This document shows, piece by piece, positions 9,779 to 19,089 of a stretch of DNA of 64,000 nucleotides (the first letter of the stretch is position 1; the number at the start of each line of letters is the position of its first letter). Both the position numbers and the translations under genes were made by a program. Source of the stretch: Unio delphinus (taxonomy: Eukaryota; Mollusca; Bivalvia; Unionida; Unionidae); contig JAQISU010000156.1 in the NCBI GenBank assembly GCA_029339505.1, forward strand, positions 575,001 through 639,000, read 5' to 3'. The notes beneath the pieces are model-generated. The model was given only the letters and a program-made list of their open reading frames with translations, ran no database searches and was not told where the DNA came from.

Positions 9779-10180
9779 TCAAAATTGTTCATTTTCTTGA
9801 ATTAATGCTCGTAGGTTTCTAATTTTAGAGTTGACTTCTTTTTTCAATTCGTATTCGTTACCTAATTCTTTTCGTATTCCTTCTACGATAGTATACAACG
9901 GGACGAACACACTGATGTCACTGGAAAATGAAAGAGAGTCTTTAATAGAATTCTGAATTTTTTTGATGAGTGCATACTTCTTTGGTAGCATATATTTGTT
10001 AGTGCTAACCCCGTATTCTATATCCTGAAAATCAGACACAATTTGATCAGGATTTAATCCATCTGATAGTTTGATATCCTGATTTTTCAATTTTGCTATT
10101 TCAACTATGATGCTATTCATGTTTTCAGAATTCATTATTCTATAAGAATGACATATCTCTAATTGGAAATTATGACGCAT
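9779..10180 (-). CDS. unknown 133-aa protein
   Basis: Helix-rich and charged, with no motif I recognise. It is nearly identical to the E2 copy (48613-49014), so it is under constraint or recently copied. Its ATG shares one base with the stop of the preceding HNH-like gene (TAATG), suggesting coupled translation or a later start; in-frame Met codons also lie at residues 16 and 21. It ends next to the hairpin block. Confidence 0.6.
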   Translation of the reverse strand: MRHNFQLEICHSYRIMNSENMNSIIVEIAKLKNQDIKLSDGLNPDQIVSDFQDIEYGVSTNKYMLPKKYALIKKIQNSIKDSLSFSSDISVFVPLYTIVEGIRKELGNEYELKKEVNSKIRNLRALIQENEQF

Positions 10181-10684
10181 TAGACATAACTAAATTGAAA
10201 TTTTTGCCCCGTCTTTTTTGAAATAGCCGATCGATAAATCCCCTCTGCAACTCTTTGAACAGAAGGCGGACAAATATTGAAATACTTACCGGCGCCAGCT
10301 ATCGATTGAAATATTTTTTCTTCGTTAGTTATCGTATTCAAAGATTTCACAGGTCTCGCTTTTTTTGAGTATTTCCCAGTCTTTCCTCGTTTGGTATTCT
10401 CACTCTGTGTGATAGCTTGCAGATTTGATAAAGAATTGTTCTTCGGATTAGAATCCTTGTGATCAATAACAAAATCATCCTCGATTAATCCATAAAAAAC
10501 ACTCAAATGCGAAACGATGATTGAGATAAGTTTTCTTTTCTTTTCCTCCGCCAACAGTAAACATCAAGTACCCTTGATTATTCACACCACCGACTGATTT
10601 CTTTAGTCTACGGTTTCTGACAGTACCATCACTGGATGCTTCATAATTTGTAATCACTGGATGCTGTCTGAATTCTTGGTTCAT
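10180..10684 (-). pseudogene. NUMOD4/HNH endonuclease-like gene, frameshifted
   Basis: Reading from 10684: an N-terminal NUMOD4-like module (YEASSDGTVRNRRLKK...GYL), then an HNH_3-like core (IDHKDSNPKNN), then a NUMOD1-like C-terminal module. The frame breaks near 10495 in a T-rich run (minus strand) compared with the open E2 copy (48119-48613). Families of this type are nicking or homing endonucleases of phages and large DNA viruses. A stand-alone copy could be a selfish passenger or aid element replication. Confidence 0.75.
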
Positions 10685-10694
10685 ATATACTATT

Positions 10695-11090
10695 CTATTG
10701 TTTGTCTAATTCAGTGTTTGGTTCAATAATTACATCACTGGAAAATCTTTCGATATAGTCTTGCGGAGTTCTTATGATTTTGTCAGTGACGTTATCAGGG
10801 TCAAAGACCTTTTCAGGGTCAAAATTTCTGATGGATTGTCCATTTTTTATTCTTTTATCATAATAACGCTTCAATTCCCTATATCGCTTACCACCAAAAT
10901 CAATACACAATTGTGATCTTCCCTTGACCCCAACCCCACATCGAATACAGGGTAACGGACCAAGACTTCCACGTCGAAAACTTTGCATATGATACCTACA
11001 GTATTCATTTTTTCTGCATGATTTGTTACACGGGGTTACATTTCCCATCATGAGCCATTTGCAGTGATTCATTATACATAAATCTTTCAT
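10695..11090 (-). CDS. Cys-rich zinc-binding protein (one ligand lost)
   Basis: 131 aa. N-terminal C-x8-H-like cluster (CIMNHCKW...PCNKSCRKNEYCRYH), then PCIRCGVG and a second half-site. E2 has C-x2-C there, but E1 reads CIDFG: the second Cys is Phe (single G-to-T on the coding strand). The remainder is basic and helical. It probably binds zinc and perhaps DNA. It starts only 24 nt from the divergent polymerase-helicase ATG. Confidence 0.6.
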   Translation of the reverse strand: MKDLCIMNHCKWLMMGNVTPCNKSCRKNEYCRYHMQSFRRGSLGPLPCIRCGVGVKGRSQLCIDFGGKRYRELKRYYDKRIKNGQSIRNFDPEKVFDPDNVTDKIIRTPQDYIERFSSDVIIEPNTELDKQ

Positions 11091-11114
11091 TTAAATGCTT
11101 GTTTTATATATAGC
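11091..11114. promoter_or_regulatory. 24-nt divergent start-codon gap
   Basis: The whole gap between the two opposite ATGs is AT-rich and contains TTTTATATATAG. Any TATA-driven start for one direction would fall near or inside the other gene, so one or both transcripts must be leaderless or start at a later Met. The E2 gap (47689-47712) is also 24 nt. Confidence 0.5.
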
Positions 11115-14100
11115 ATGAAGGAGTTCAAGAGATTGACTTCGAAAAATGCTAAATTCAATGCTGATAGAGAGTTCAAGAGATTATTGAAAATCAATCCTAG
11201 ATTTAATCTCGATAGACCAAAAAAACGTCAAAAACGTCCAAGAGACGGAAACATGAAAGAGTTTAAGAGATTATTAAAAATCAATCCTAGATTTAATCTC
11301 GATAGACCCAAAAAACGTCCAATAGACGGAAACAAACGTAACAAACGTCCAAGAGACGGAAACATGAAAGAGTTTAAGAGATTATTAAAAATCAATCCTA
11401 GATTTAATCTCGATAGACCCAAAAAACGTCCAAAACGCACAATAGACGGAAACATGAAAGAGTTTAAGAGATTATTGAAAATCAATCCTAGATTTAATAT
11501 CGATAAACCCAAAAAACGTAACAAACGTCCAAGAGACGGAAACATGAGATCATCATGGAAGGATGCTCAATTCAATCTTGATATAGTTTCTAATACACCC
11601 AAGAATAAAATTCTTGATAAACCCATCAGAGACTGTTTTAATGAATTCAAGCGTGATGGAGCATCTTATTGTTGGTCAACATTTCGAATTGATGGTGTTG
11701 TTGACGCTACCATGAATGATGAAAAAGCAGCAGTGATCATTTCACGTGTTGAGGAAAAAAGTCATTTTTTCCGAATCAAATTCATTATCCGTGAAGATGA
11801 CAAATGGATTATTAGGGATAAATTTGAACCCATTCTCAGGGGCAAAAAAACTGTCACCGTGAATCAGGATTCAAAACCGGGAATTTTGACTGGAATTGAT
11901 AAACCCTACTACGAAAGATCTTATCCTGTCACAGCAGTTGTTTACGGGATCTATCCGCTCAATGAAAAACCTGATATTTCAAAACTAGCACCCATGAAAT
12001 ATTCGACAGGGCTCAATTGTGTAGCAGAACGAATAATAGAACACTTCACAAATGCGTCCCGGGGGAATAAACTAACTGATCTAAGACGAAAAAAAATAAC
12101 CGAGTGGGAGTTCACGGTAAAAGAGCATGGAGCAACAATTCAGGATATAACTAAATTAGAAACATCATTAAGATTTCCTATATCGGTAAGGACAATCACC
12201 GGTGAAGTATTAAAAGAACCGAAATATCAATCAAAAAAAGGAAACCCCATTGAAATTATTGATCATAACGCGCACGCGTGGTCATCTGCAGTAACAATAT
12301 TTCCACGGGATAGAACCGTAAAATATCTATCCCCAGCAGGGTTGGGACCTGAAGAATGTTTTACCGAGCAGAAATTATTTGATGCTATTTACCATTTGAG
12401 TAAAAACGATCCTGTGTCGGCGTGGCTATTTCATAGTAATTCAGACGAGGAATGCAGATTTGATCAGTTTGTAAGACCTAACGGAGAATTATACCGTACT
12501 GAAGAACTGCAGAATCAAATGAAACAACTAGCTAGTGAGTTTTCTGAGGACGGAGAAGAAGACGATCAATTATTAGCAAACTGTTTCACAGTACCATCCA
12601 TTGCAGCACATTTTGCTAGAAAGAAAAACGCGTGGAAACCAACCCGAAGTGAGTTCTTATCAGATGTCAAATTGTCCTGTCTTGAATACAGCCATGGAGG
12701 ATTATGGAACACAAAATACACCGCTGATACCGTTATTTCAGTTGATATGATTGCGTGTTATCCAGGAAGTTTTCTTGGGTATGGAGAGTGTGAGAAATAT
12801 TTCAAACGATTTGGACACCCTACACACGAAATGACCCGTGTTGCTATTAATGGACCACTTCCTGATTTTGATTTAACCGGATTCGCTTGTGTAGTATCAT
12901 TTGAAATGGCTGAAGGACTTCATCCGTGTAGTTATCTTTGGATTGGTAAACACATGTCTGAAAAACACTGGATGCCAATAGTGTTGTTACGGTATATGCT
13001 TGATTGTAAGATGTTAAAATCATTAATTGTCAGTGAAGCAATTATATCCTATCGAGCACAGAAATCAGTCTGGTTACCACAACCTGATCTAGAAAAAATA
13101 ATTAGCGAAGAGCGAAAACTGTTTCCTGATTTTAATGAACAACAAATCATGGATTGGTCCCAACAGTTATTTGAAATCAGAAACAATGAAGCAAAAAATC
13201 TTGGACGAAGAATAATCGGTAAATTTACCCAAGGTGGCAAAGATGATAATACGAAATATTCTTCACGATTGATTATAGACAACGCTGAATACGATTTTGT
13301 AATGGCGGATTTAACGAATAAGGGCCTATATGTCAATCGTAAGGACGCATTTATGTCCGATGGAACCAAATTGGGTACAATTGTTACCTACAATGATGGA
13401 TACCATCCGCAGTACACACACTTAAGAGCTTCTATGCTCGGTTATGCTTCTATCAATCTGTTTTCAATGATCAATAGATTTCCTACCACCGCAGTTAGAG
13501 TTGCTACTGATTCATTTTACATAAATAGCAAAATGGCTGATTTTAAGACTATTGGCAACGAGAAATGGGGATCATGGAGAATTAAGAAAGAAATGATTCA
13601 TGATTATATTCCATCAGCAGATGTTACCATTGAAAATAATTACTTAGAAAGCAATCAGTGTTCAGAATTTTCTAATGCACCACCGATTTCTGATCCAATA
13701 TGCCTGTATAAAACAGTTTATTTAAACGGCTGTGGTGGGTCAGGAAAAACAACCCGGGCAATTGAGTTATTTCGTCGTGGAAACGCTAGCGTTTCTAACA
13801 TGATTGTGCTAACACCGACTCACAGACTTGCAAGAGAAATGATACAGAGAGGGGTAAATGCTTGCACTTATCACAGCTTTTTCCGATGGAAGGGAGATAA
13901 ATGGACTCCTGAGCGCATGGGAGAGAAATTTATTCCTGAAATTATCATTTGGGATGAAATAGACACAGTGTCAGAAGATGTCTTAAAAATATTTCTTGAG
14001 TGGTTGTTATTGAAGAATACAAAAGTCGTCATGTGCGGTGATCACGGCCAACCACCACCATTTGTCGGTGCATCTCCCCATGAATGGCTAAAGGGTTTTG

Positions 14101-14996
14101 TAGACTATTATGAAGAAATTGATACCGATCACAGATCACTTGATAATGAATTAAAAGAATTGAAGAAACTAATTAGATTACAACCGGATAGAATCCAATG
14201 TGAAATAGCCCGTGAAATAATTTCGGAAACTCCCATGAATGAGTTTTGGGAAGCGTGGAGACCAAATGATTTAATCATTGCAAGTAGAAAAATAGTCAGG
14301 GACACACTTCAGATGAAGTTATTTGAATTGCATAAACAAAAATTTGCAACACTTCCAGTACCGTTATGTTATAGGCCATCGGATACACGAAAACAGAACA
14401 TCGAAGTTGATATTCCAGGACAAAGTGAAAAACAGAATTTAGTATTAAATGATATTGTGCTGGTTGATATCAATGTTGTTGAAGATGCATTGCGTGCTAA
14501 TAAATCCCCGTGGACGCTAGGTTATGCAGCGACGATACATTCTTCACAGGGATTGACTATATCGGATACAACTCTTTGGATGGTAGATAATCGCATAGAA
14601 TGGTCGAATTTAGTCTATCTCGCAGTGTCTAGAGTACGAAAAATAAATCAACTTCGAAGAATTGTCCTGACAGAGTCAGGCGATGATGAAATCATTGGTG
14701 GCGATAATGAAATCATTGGCGATGATAATGATATTATTGATAAAAAACTCTCCGGTTACAAACAGCAGGACAAAAAAAAACAACGAGAATTTGATATTGA
14801 TGCTGAATTAATAATCACTTTGAAGAAACAACAGAATAATCACTGCGCGAGTTGCAATTGTATAATGCGTTGGCAGTATTTGGATAAGGATCCTCGCCAA
14901 TTCACCGTAGACAGAAAAAATAACAATCTCGGTCATGTCAGAAATAATGTGATGTTGACTTGTCTTGAGTGCAATAGACGCAAGGGTGCTAGTTAA
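11115..14996 (+). CDS. family B DNA polymerase-like / SF1 helicase / HNH fusion
   Basis: 1293 aa. Residues 1-150: four to five copies of a basic EFKRLLKINPRFN repeat. Residues ~540-800 carry degenerate family B polymerase motifs: VDMIACYP (A, Asp ~544), EAKNLGRRIIGKF (B, ~694-708), VATDSFYI (C, ~796-802, keeping the second Asp of the usual DTD). Residues ~870-1180 form an SF1 helicase: GCGGSGKTT (Walker A), IIWDEID (Walker B), GDHGQPPPF (motif III), ATIHSSQG and YLAVSRVRK. Residues ~1240-1293 form an HNH-type zinc-bound nuclease (CASC...VDRKNN...CLECNRRK). The exonuclease domain is not evident. It overlaps the integrase gene tail-to-tail by 8 nt. Confidence 0.82.
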   Translation: MKEFKRLTSKNAKFNADREFKRLLKINPRFNLDRPKKRQKRPRDGNMKEFKRLLKINPRFNLDRPKKRPIDGNKRNKRPRDGNMKEFKRLLKINPRFNLDRPKKRPKRTIDGNMKEFKRLLKINPRFNIDKPKKRNKRPRDGNMRSSWKDAQFNLDIVSNTPKNKILDKPIRDCFNEFKRDGASYCWSTFRIDGVVDATMNDEKAAVIISRVEEKSHFFRIKFIIREDDKWIIRDKFEPILRGKKTVTVNQDSKPGILTGIDKPYYERSYPVTAVVYGIYPLNEKPDISKLAPMKYSTGLNCVAERIIEHFTNASRGNKLTDLRRKKITEWEFTVKEHGATIQDITKLETSLRFPISVRTITGEVLKEPKYQSKKGNPIEIIDHNAHAWSSAVTIFPRDRTVKYLSPAGLGPEECFTEQKLFDAIYHLSKNDPVSAWLFHSNSDEECRFDQFVRPNGELYRTEELQNQMKQLASEFSEDGEEDDQLLANCFTVPSIAAHFARKKNAWKPTRSEFLSDVKLSCLEYSHGGLWNTKYTADTVISVDMIACYPGSFLGYGECEKYFKRFGHPTHEMTRVAINGPLPDFDLTGFACVVSFEMAEGLHPCSYLWIGKHMSEKHWMPIVLLRYMLDCKMLKSLIVSEAIISYRAQKSVWLPQPDLEKIISEERKLFPDFNEQQIMDWSQQLFEIRNNEAKNLGRRIIGKFTQGGKDDNTKYSSRLIIDNAEYDFVMADLTNKGLYVNRKDAFMSDGTKLGTIVTYNDGYHPQYTHLRASMLGYASINLFSMINRFPTTAVRVATDSFYINSKMADFKTIGNEKWGSWRIKKEMIHDYIPSADVTIENNYLESNQCSEFSNAPPISDPICLYKTVYLNGCGGSGKTTRAIELFRRGNASVSNMIVLTPTHRLAREMIQRGVNACTYHSFFRWKGDKWTPERMGEKFIPEIIIWDEIDTVSEDVLKIFLEWLLLKNTKVVMCGDHGQPPPFVGASPHEWLKGFVDYYEEIDTDHRSLDNELKELKKLIRLQPDRIQCEIAREIISETPMNEFWEAWRPNDLIIASRKIVRDTLQMKLFELHKQKFATLPVPLCYRPSDTRKQNIEVDIPGQSEKQNLVLNDIVLVDINVVEDALRANKSPWTLGYAATIHSSQGLTISDTTLWMVDNRIEWSNLVYLAVSRVRKINQLRRIVLTESGDDEIIGGDNEIIGDDNDIIDKKLSGYKQQDKKKQREFDIDAELIITLKKQQNNHCASCNCIMRWQYLDKDPRQFTVDRKNNNLGHVRNNVMLTCLECNRRKGAS

Positions 14997-15934
14997 GCCC
15001 ATGGGGTGGCAATTGAGTATCCTCGGGTATCACTTGTAATTGTTGTCTAGTAAAACCCCGTTGAGGGGCAGTTGAATCCAGTTTATAGATTGGAGGTCTA
15101 CCCGTAGATCGTGTTATACTAGATATCTTATGCGTAGTGACGCTCCAAATAGGATCAGTAGCCCTTTTTGTACCACCCTCAAGCTCTCCTGGTTCGTATA
15201 AGTACCTCACAATGACATTACTACCAAGAATTGGTTCTTTGAAATTTTTTTTGTGGTTTTTCAGGTATCGACTTCTTTTTAATCGCGTTGATAGGTTTCA
15301 TGTTGATGGTTCTAGTAATCTCGTTATTCAGTGCGGTAACTACACCTGGTAATCTCTTAACCCATTCACGGGATCTTTTTTCTTGGATGAATTCTTTTGC
15401 ATATTGATATCCAAATAACCGTTCAGCAAGAATCCGATTAAATCGTTCTACAATGGCCTGATCACGATGCAGTGCAGTATGCCCTCGTCTGATAGCGACA
15501 TTGTGATATTTCATTGTAGATAACACTGCACCCTGAAATTCCTTGCCCGGGTCAACTTGTAACAGATTTGGCCAGTGCAGAGGACCTCGTCGATAAATCC
15601 TTTCAAATGCAGAAGCGACTTCAGTGGCCGATTTTGTTTTTAACGGTTCTGCTTCTTTGTATCGACTTGCAATATCAACTACAGTTAACGCATATTTGTA
15701 ACCACGATCATGTGGCAGAAATAATAGATCAGCCTGATGAACTTCATTGGGTCCGGTTACATCAAAATGCGAGAATTGAATTTGTTTAGGCGGTGGTAGA
15801 TAAATTTGCCATAGTGCCTGTTTGGATAACCAATGAGCCGCAGTGGTTTTTCTCACTTTTGCGGCGCTAGCGAGTTTACTGATTGCAGCGTTACCCTTCC
15901 AGTATCCTCTTGGGGAATAGTAAATAGATTCCAT
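14989..15934 (-). pseudogene. retroviral-type (rve) integrase, frameshifted
   Basis: From the ATG at 15934: an N-terminal helical DNA-binding part, then the DDE core with Asp69 (HQADLLFL), Asp128 (QVDPGKEF) and Glu163 (VERFN). The frame breaks at ~15244-15253 in a run of eight A (minus strand) against an interrupted A run in E2. The C-terminal SH3-like part (WSVTTHKI...RGFTRQQLQVIPED) continues in another frame to 14989. The catalytic core is whole but the C-terminal DNA-binding domain is cut off. No chromodomain is seen. Confidence 0.9.
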
Positions 15935-15941
15935 GTTGCTA

Positions 15942-16471
15942 TTAATTACCAGCACCTAACATCAATTTACTTTTCATTGCCGATTTTATCAAAAAGGAGG
16001 CCAATTTTTCTTTGAAGGATTTATCAGTGATAGAATTCAACGCATGAATTAATTTCACATCTGCTAGATGCCTGTGTTGCAAATTGCTGCTTTTATAAGC
16101 AACATCATGAAGGTGACAGGCCTTGTCAATAGCGTTTATTGGTTCCTCACCGGGTCGGGGCTGATTTTGATCATTGAGTCTGATATCAAGTCTTGTTCCC
16201 GGTCCACAATAACTATACCCTGGAAGGTGTTTTTCTCCGGGGTATTTTGCCCATGGGGTTCCAGGGAGTTTTGCTAATTTGGCAGCGATATCACCTCCTC
16301 GTTTTTTTTTAAAGGTTCCTTGGGTTCCTTGGGTTTAGAAACAAATCTAAATTTCTTTGTACTACACTGTACGCATTTACCAGAAAGCGCTGATCGGTTA
16401 TTTTTAGTTGTAATCGTCGTCAAGTCATCTGTGCCAGTACGCGCCTTACACTTCACGCAATATAGATCCAT
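15942..16471 (-). CDS. DUF5679-like zinc ribbon / PLA2 protein, joined by -1 frameshift
   Basis: ORF a (16471-16274, 65 aa) has CVKC (5-8) and CVQC (33-36), a zinc ribbon like DUF5679. A second frame, open from about codon 47, holds a phospholipase A2 domain of the parvovirus VP1 type: calcium loop YCGPGTRLD and catalytic HD in CHLHDVAY, ending at 15942. This frame has no ATG before the active site. At 16307-16301 (minus strand) lies A-AAA-AAC in the zero frame. A -1 slip there yields a 176-residue product. The same arrangement in E2 argues against chance. Role inferred: membrane breaching during entry. Confidence 0.75.
16301..16307 (-). promoter_or_regulatory. putative -1 ribosomal frameshift site (A AAA AAC)
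   Basis: A perfect heptamer X XXY YYZ in the zero frame of the zinc-ribbon ORF, inside a run of nine A. An 8-bp perfect inverted repeat (CCCTGGAA/TTCCAGGG) begins 34 nt downstream, farther than the usual 5-9 nt spacer, so the stimulator is uncertain. Transcriptional slippage on the A run is an alternative. Confidence 0.55.
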
Positions 16472-16476
16472 AATTT
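16472..16476. promoter_or_regulatory. 5-nt gap between divergent start codons
   Basis: The ATG of the zinc-ribbon/PLA2 gene (16471, minus) and of the ATPase (16477, plus) are separated by AATTT only. The same gap is kept in E2 (42334-42338). Promoters must lie inside the opposite genes. A second ATPase Met at 16489 may be the true start. Confidence 0.5.
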
Positions 16477-17148
16477 ATGTATAGAGATATGAATATAATT
16501 GATTTTTCAGCGACTAAAACAAGAGAACCAGTGAAGCATCATGCAGCGCTACCAAACTCTATCCGCGCAATTATAATCGGGCCATCTGGATCCGGTAAAA
16601 CGCAATTGTTGCTCAATTTAATAATGAGATGGATGAAGTGGGATAAGTTGTATTTAATTGCCCCTAGCGTAGATGATCAACGATGCTATGAAGTGCTAAA
16701 AGATTTTAATGAAAACGCTTCAGAGATTGCCGGCGAGGATGTTATTGAATTTATAACCGATATTGACGAGGCGCCATCAGTAGAAGACCTCGATGGAAGT
16801 ATCAACAATTTAGTTGTATACGACGATGTCATGTTAGATAATCAAAAAAATCCTGCTAGAATATTTTCCAGAGGCAGGCATAAAAACACGGATGTGATCT
16901 ATGTCACTCAACGCTACACTCAGATTCCAAAAGTGATTAGAGATAACTGTAATATGCTTGCTGTATTCAATGGCGTTGATACACATACGCTACGAAATAT
17001 TTGGCAGACATGGTGTTCTGATATGGACTTCAATCAATTTAGAAATTTCTTTAGTCATGCTCAGTCTACCCCACACGGATTTGTAACAATAAATTTACAT
17101 GACCCTCGAACACGATATCGTATCGGACTGGATCAAATATTCGGTTAA
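16477..17148 (+). CDS. A32-like DNA-packaging ATPase
   Basis: 223 aa. Walker A GPSGSGKT at 35-42, Walker B LVVYDD at ~112-117, and a sensor-like VIYVTQRYTQ further on: the FtsK/HerA-type packaging ATPase of poxvirus A32, adenovirus-like and Polinton elements. Expected role: pumping the linear genome into the preformed capsid. The last ~41 nt lie inside the right TIR, so the opposite TIR carries a copy of the 3' end of this gene. E2 has the same protein with a handful of substitutions. Confidence 0.93.
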   Translation: MYRDMNIIDFSATKTREPVKHHAALPNSIRAIIIGPSGSGKTQLLLNLIMRWMKWDKLYLIAPSVDDQRCYEVLKDFNENASEIAGEDVIEFITDIDEAPSVEDLDGSINNLVVYDDVMLDNQKNPARIFSRGRHKNTDVIYVTQRYTQIPKVIRDNCNMLAVFNGVDTHTLRNIWQTWCSDMDFNQFRNFFSHAQSTPHGFVTINLHDPRTRYRIGLDQIFG

Positions 17149-17412
17149 CCCATAGCAGCAGAGAGGGTGAGTGACAACGATGTTGTAGTCCCTTTTTCCC
17201 AAAAAATGTAATAGTTGAAAAGTTTTTGATTTCATTAATTTCATTGATTTTTTCATAATTTTTTTTGGGACCTAATCCATGATTCACACACACACATTTG
17301 GGACCTGATGTCATTGACTTTTGGGTCTGATGTCATTGGTTTCATTGATTTTAAGCGTGATTTCAGTGAATACTTGTCTAAAAATGTTGTCCGGCTCACC
17401 CTCTCTGCTGCT
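17108..17412 (-). repeat. E1 right terminal inverted repeat
   Basis: Reverse complement of 2112-2414. It contains the end of the ATPase gene and, at 17154-17171, an internal inverted copy of its own outer terminus. It ends CTCTCTGCTGCT followed by the AGTTA duplication at 17413-17417. Confidence 0.92.
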
Positions 17413-17880
17413 AGTTATGACACTAAGCGAGTCACTTATAATAGCTGTTTTGTTTGTTTTTGTTTATCTCAATCCATTTTAGTGCTTTTAAGGTGACCCA
17501 TAATTCAGCTGTGTATATGCAGCAGTAGTCAGATAGACGCCTCCCCATTTTTATATTAAGCTCAGGTATTACCATTGCTGCAGCTGTTTTGCAAGGATTT
17601 ATTATTTTGGATCCATCTGTGTATATTTTGAGGTAATTTTGACATTTGTTGTTAATGTCTTCTAAAGCTAGTGTTTTTAGATAGTTTGCTTGGTTTTCCT
17701 TGTTTTCTTTAGTTGAAAGGGAGAGATTTACTATAGGTTTTATATTACTCCAAGGTTCTTTTTCATATGTAATCTTACTTTCTGCTATATTGACTATTGG
17801 TGGTATTTTATTCCAAGGCTCCTTGACATTTGATATAATATATTCGTCCTGGAATAACTCTATTGGAAGTTGATGTTTTA
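17413..17880 (-). pseudogene. LINE fragment: RNase H N-terminal half
   Basis: Reading leftwards from ~17880 a long open frame contains IYTDGSK (first catalytic Asp) and YTAELWVTLKALKW (catalytic Glu). One frame slip near 17435 precedes the SDSLSV segment (third Asp) at the E1 junction. The frame resumes at 2111. The upstream endonuclease and RT domains are absent, replaced at ~17880 by satellite sequence, so the LINE was already truncated or rearranged. Confidence 0.75.
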
Positions 17881-17990
17881 TGTGGGTCCCATTGTAATGC
17901 GCAACAACGTCTTTAAGTGGGTTCCATTGTTATATGCTACGTCTTATAGTGTTCCTCATTGTTAATATAGCACACGATGCACATTGTCAC
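17880..17990. repeat. ~43-bp satellite units (short block)
   Basis: About two and a half degenerate units of the GTGGGTCCCATTGTAATG...CAACGTCTTATA type, the same family as the larger array at 19090-19385. The stretch 17990-18447 shows no gene, apart from being probable intron or upstream sequence of the exon at 18448. Confidence 0.6.
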
Positions 17991-18447
17991 TGCTGTAAGG
18001 GTACGAAACATACGAATCTAAGGAAAATCTCCGACTTTTAAGCACAGTACCCGCTCATGTGTGTACTCAATTCTTCACAAATGTGGAAACATAAATCCAA
18101 AGGTTACTAGCTGAAACTGCAATTTTGTTCAAATGTGAGTTTTTATGCACTCAATACTTTGATGCAGGCTGCCTTGCATCGTCAGTGCATCCAATTACCT
18201 GTTCAGTTGAGTGTTCCTTGCACAAAATTTTTTGGCTTGCAGGACAATGCCATTTTTTGACGAATATCCTAACATACTGTTTATCATATCTTGCATTTAC
18301 TTCTCAGTTTTTATGTATATTTACTTACTCTAAACCATAAAGGCATAATTAACTATGCACACACAAGATAAAAAGAATGGCAATGACATATAAAATTAAT
18401 GTCGCTATCAAATGTATTGCAGTAATTCCAACCTATTGTATTTTCAG

Positions 18448-18672
18448 GTCAAAATGTCGGTCGAACATCTTCAACGACGACACCTAGTTACGCGAGTTCA
18501 ACAATTTCAGATTTTACCACAAGTTTAACTACTATTGCAGATATTGAAAGCACAATGACCATTTCTGTAACAACACCAATACTTACAAGTTCTAATAATA
18601 TTGCAACTTCAGGTTCAAATAGTATTGCAACTTCAGCTATGACAGCAACTCCGACGATGACTACATCCACAG
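18448..18672 (+). CDS. Ser/Thr-rich (mucin-like) exon
   Basis: Bordered by TATTGTATTTTCAG on the left and AG|GTTTGT on the right. It is 225 nt, with phase 1 at both ends, so a symmetric exon. It encodes ~75 residues very rich in Ser, Thr and Ala (TSSTTTPSYASS...TPTMTTST), a likely O-glycosylated stalk. The phase matches the terminal exon at 22910. Upstream exons are not recognised in the window or lie further left before E1. The parent protein is unknown; a GPI-anchored surface glycoprotein is inferred from the terminal exon. Confidence 0.6.
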
Positions 18673-19089
18673 GTTTGTGTCTAGAGATTTGTCATCTGTT
18701 TTGCTTTTCATGTTATTATGCAGCGTGAAAATATGTATCAAAATACCTCATATTTTGTACTATTTTAATATGGAGAAAATCACATGAAACGAGTTTAAGA
18801 ATGCAGATACATATAATGTAACCAGAACAATTATTACTGCTAAGTGGTTTTTATTTATATATGTAGTATACTTCTGTAGTAAATGGCAAAGTTAAAATGT
18901 CCATTTTTTGGCATATACATTTCACATGTACATGAAATTCAAATCCATTTATTATTCGCTGTAGAATTTGCTTTTCTTCATTTTGTTTTAATCTGCTTGA
19001 TGTATGGCATAATTCTACAACAGGCCATCACAGTATGATTCATACAATTTTAACGTTCACATTTATCACCAGCTCCTATGAAAATATGC
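18673..19089 (+). other. intronic sequence, nothing recognised
   Basis: AT-rich sequence after the donor site; no frame, repeat or RNA gene seen. Confidence 0.5.

Larger units (their letters stand above)
2112..17412. mobile_element. E1: Polinton/Maverick-like virus-derived DNA transposon
   Basis: A 15.3-kb element with ~305-bp TIRs starting AGCAGCAGAGAGGGTGA and a 5-bp duplication. Leftward block 2442-11090: penton-like, membrane, fibre-like, protease, core, capsid, lytic, coiled-coil, small unknown, HNH and zinc genes. The rest: polymerase-helicase (+), integrase (-), zinc-ribbon/PLA2 (-), ATPase (+). The set integrase, adenain-like protease, A32-like ATPase and two capsid proteins defines the Polinton/adintovirus group. 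Compared with copy E2, the integrase and HNH genes are frameshifted, the fibre gene has a stop and one zinc ligand is lost, so E1 is probably non-autonomous. Confidence 0.93.

Noticed and set aside
11228..11545. Antisense 105-aa frame in the polymerase-helicase gene (and 47258-47575)
   Set aside because: Shadow of the basic repeat on the coding strand.
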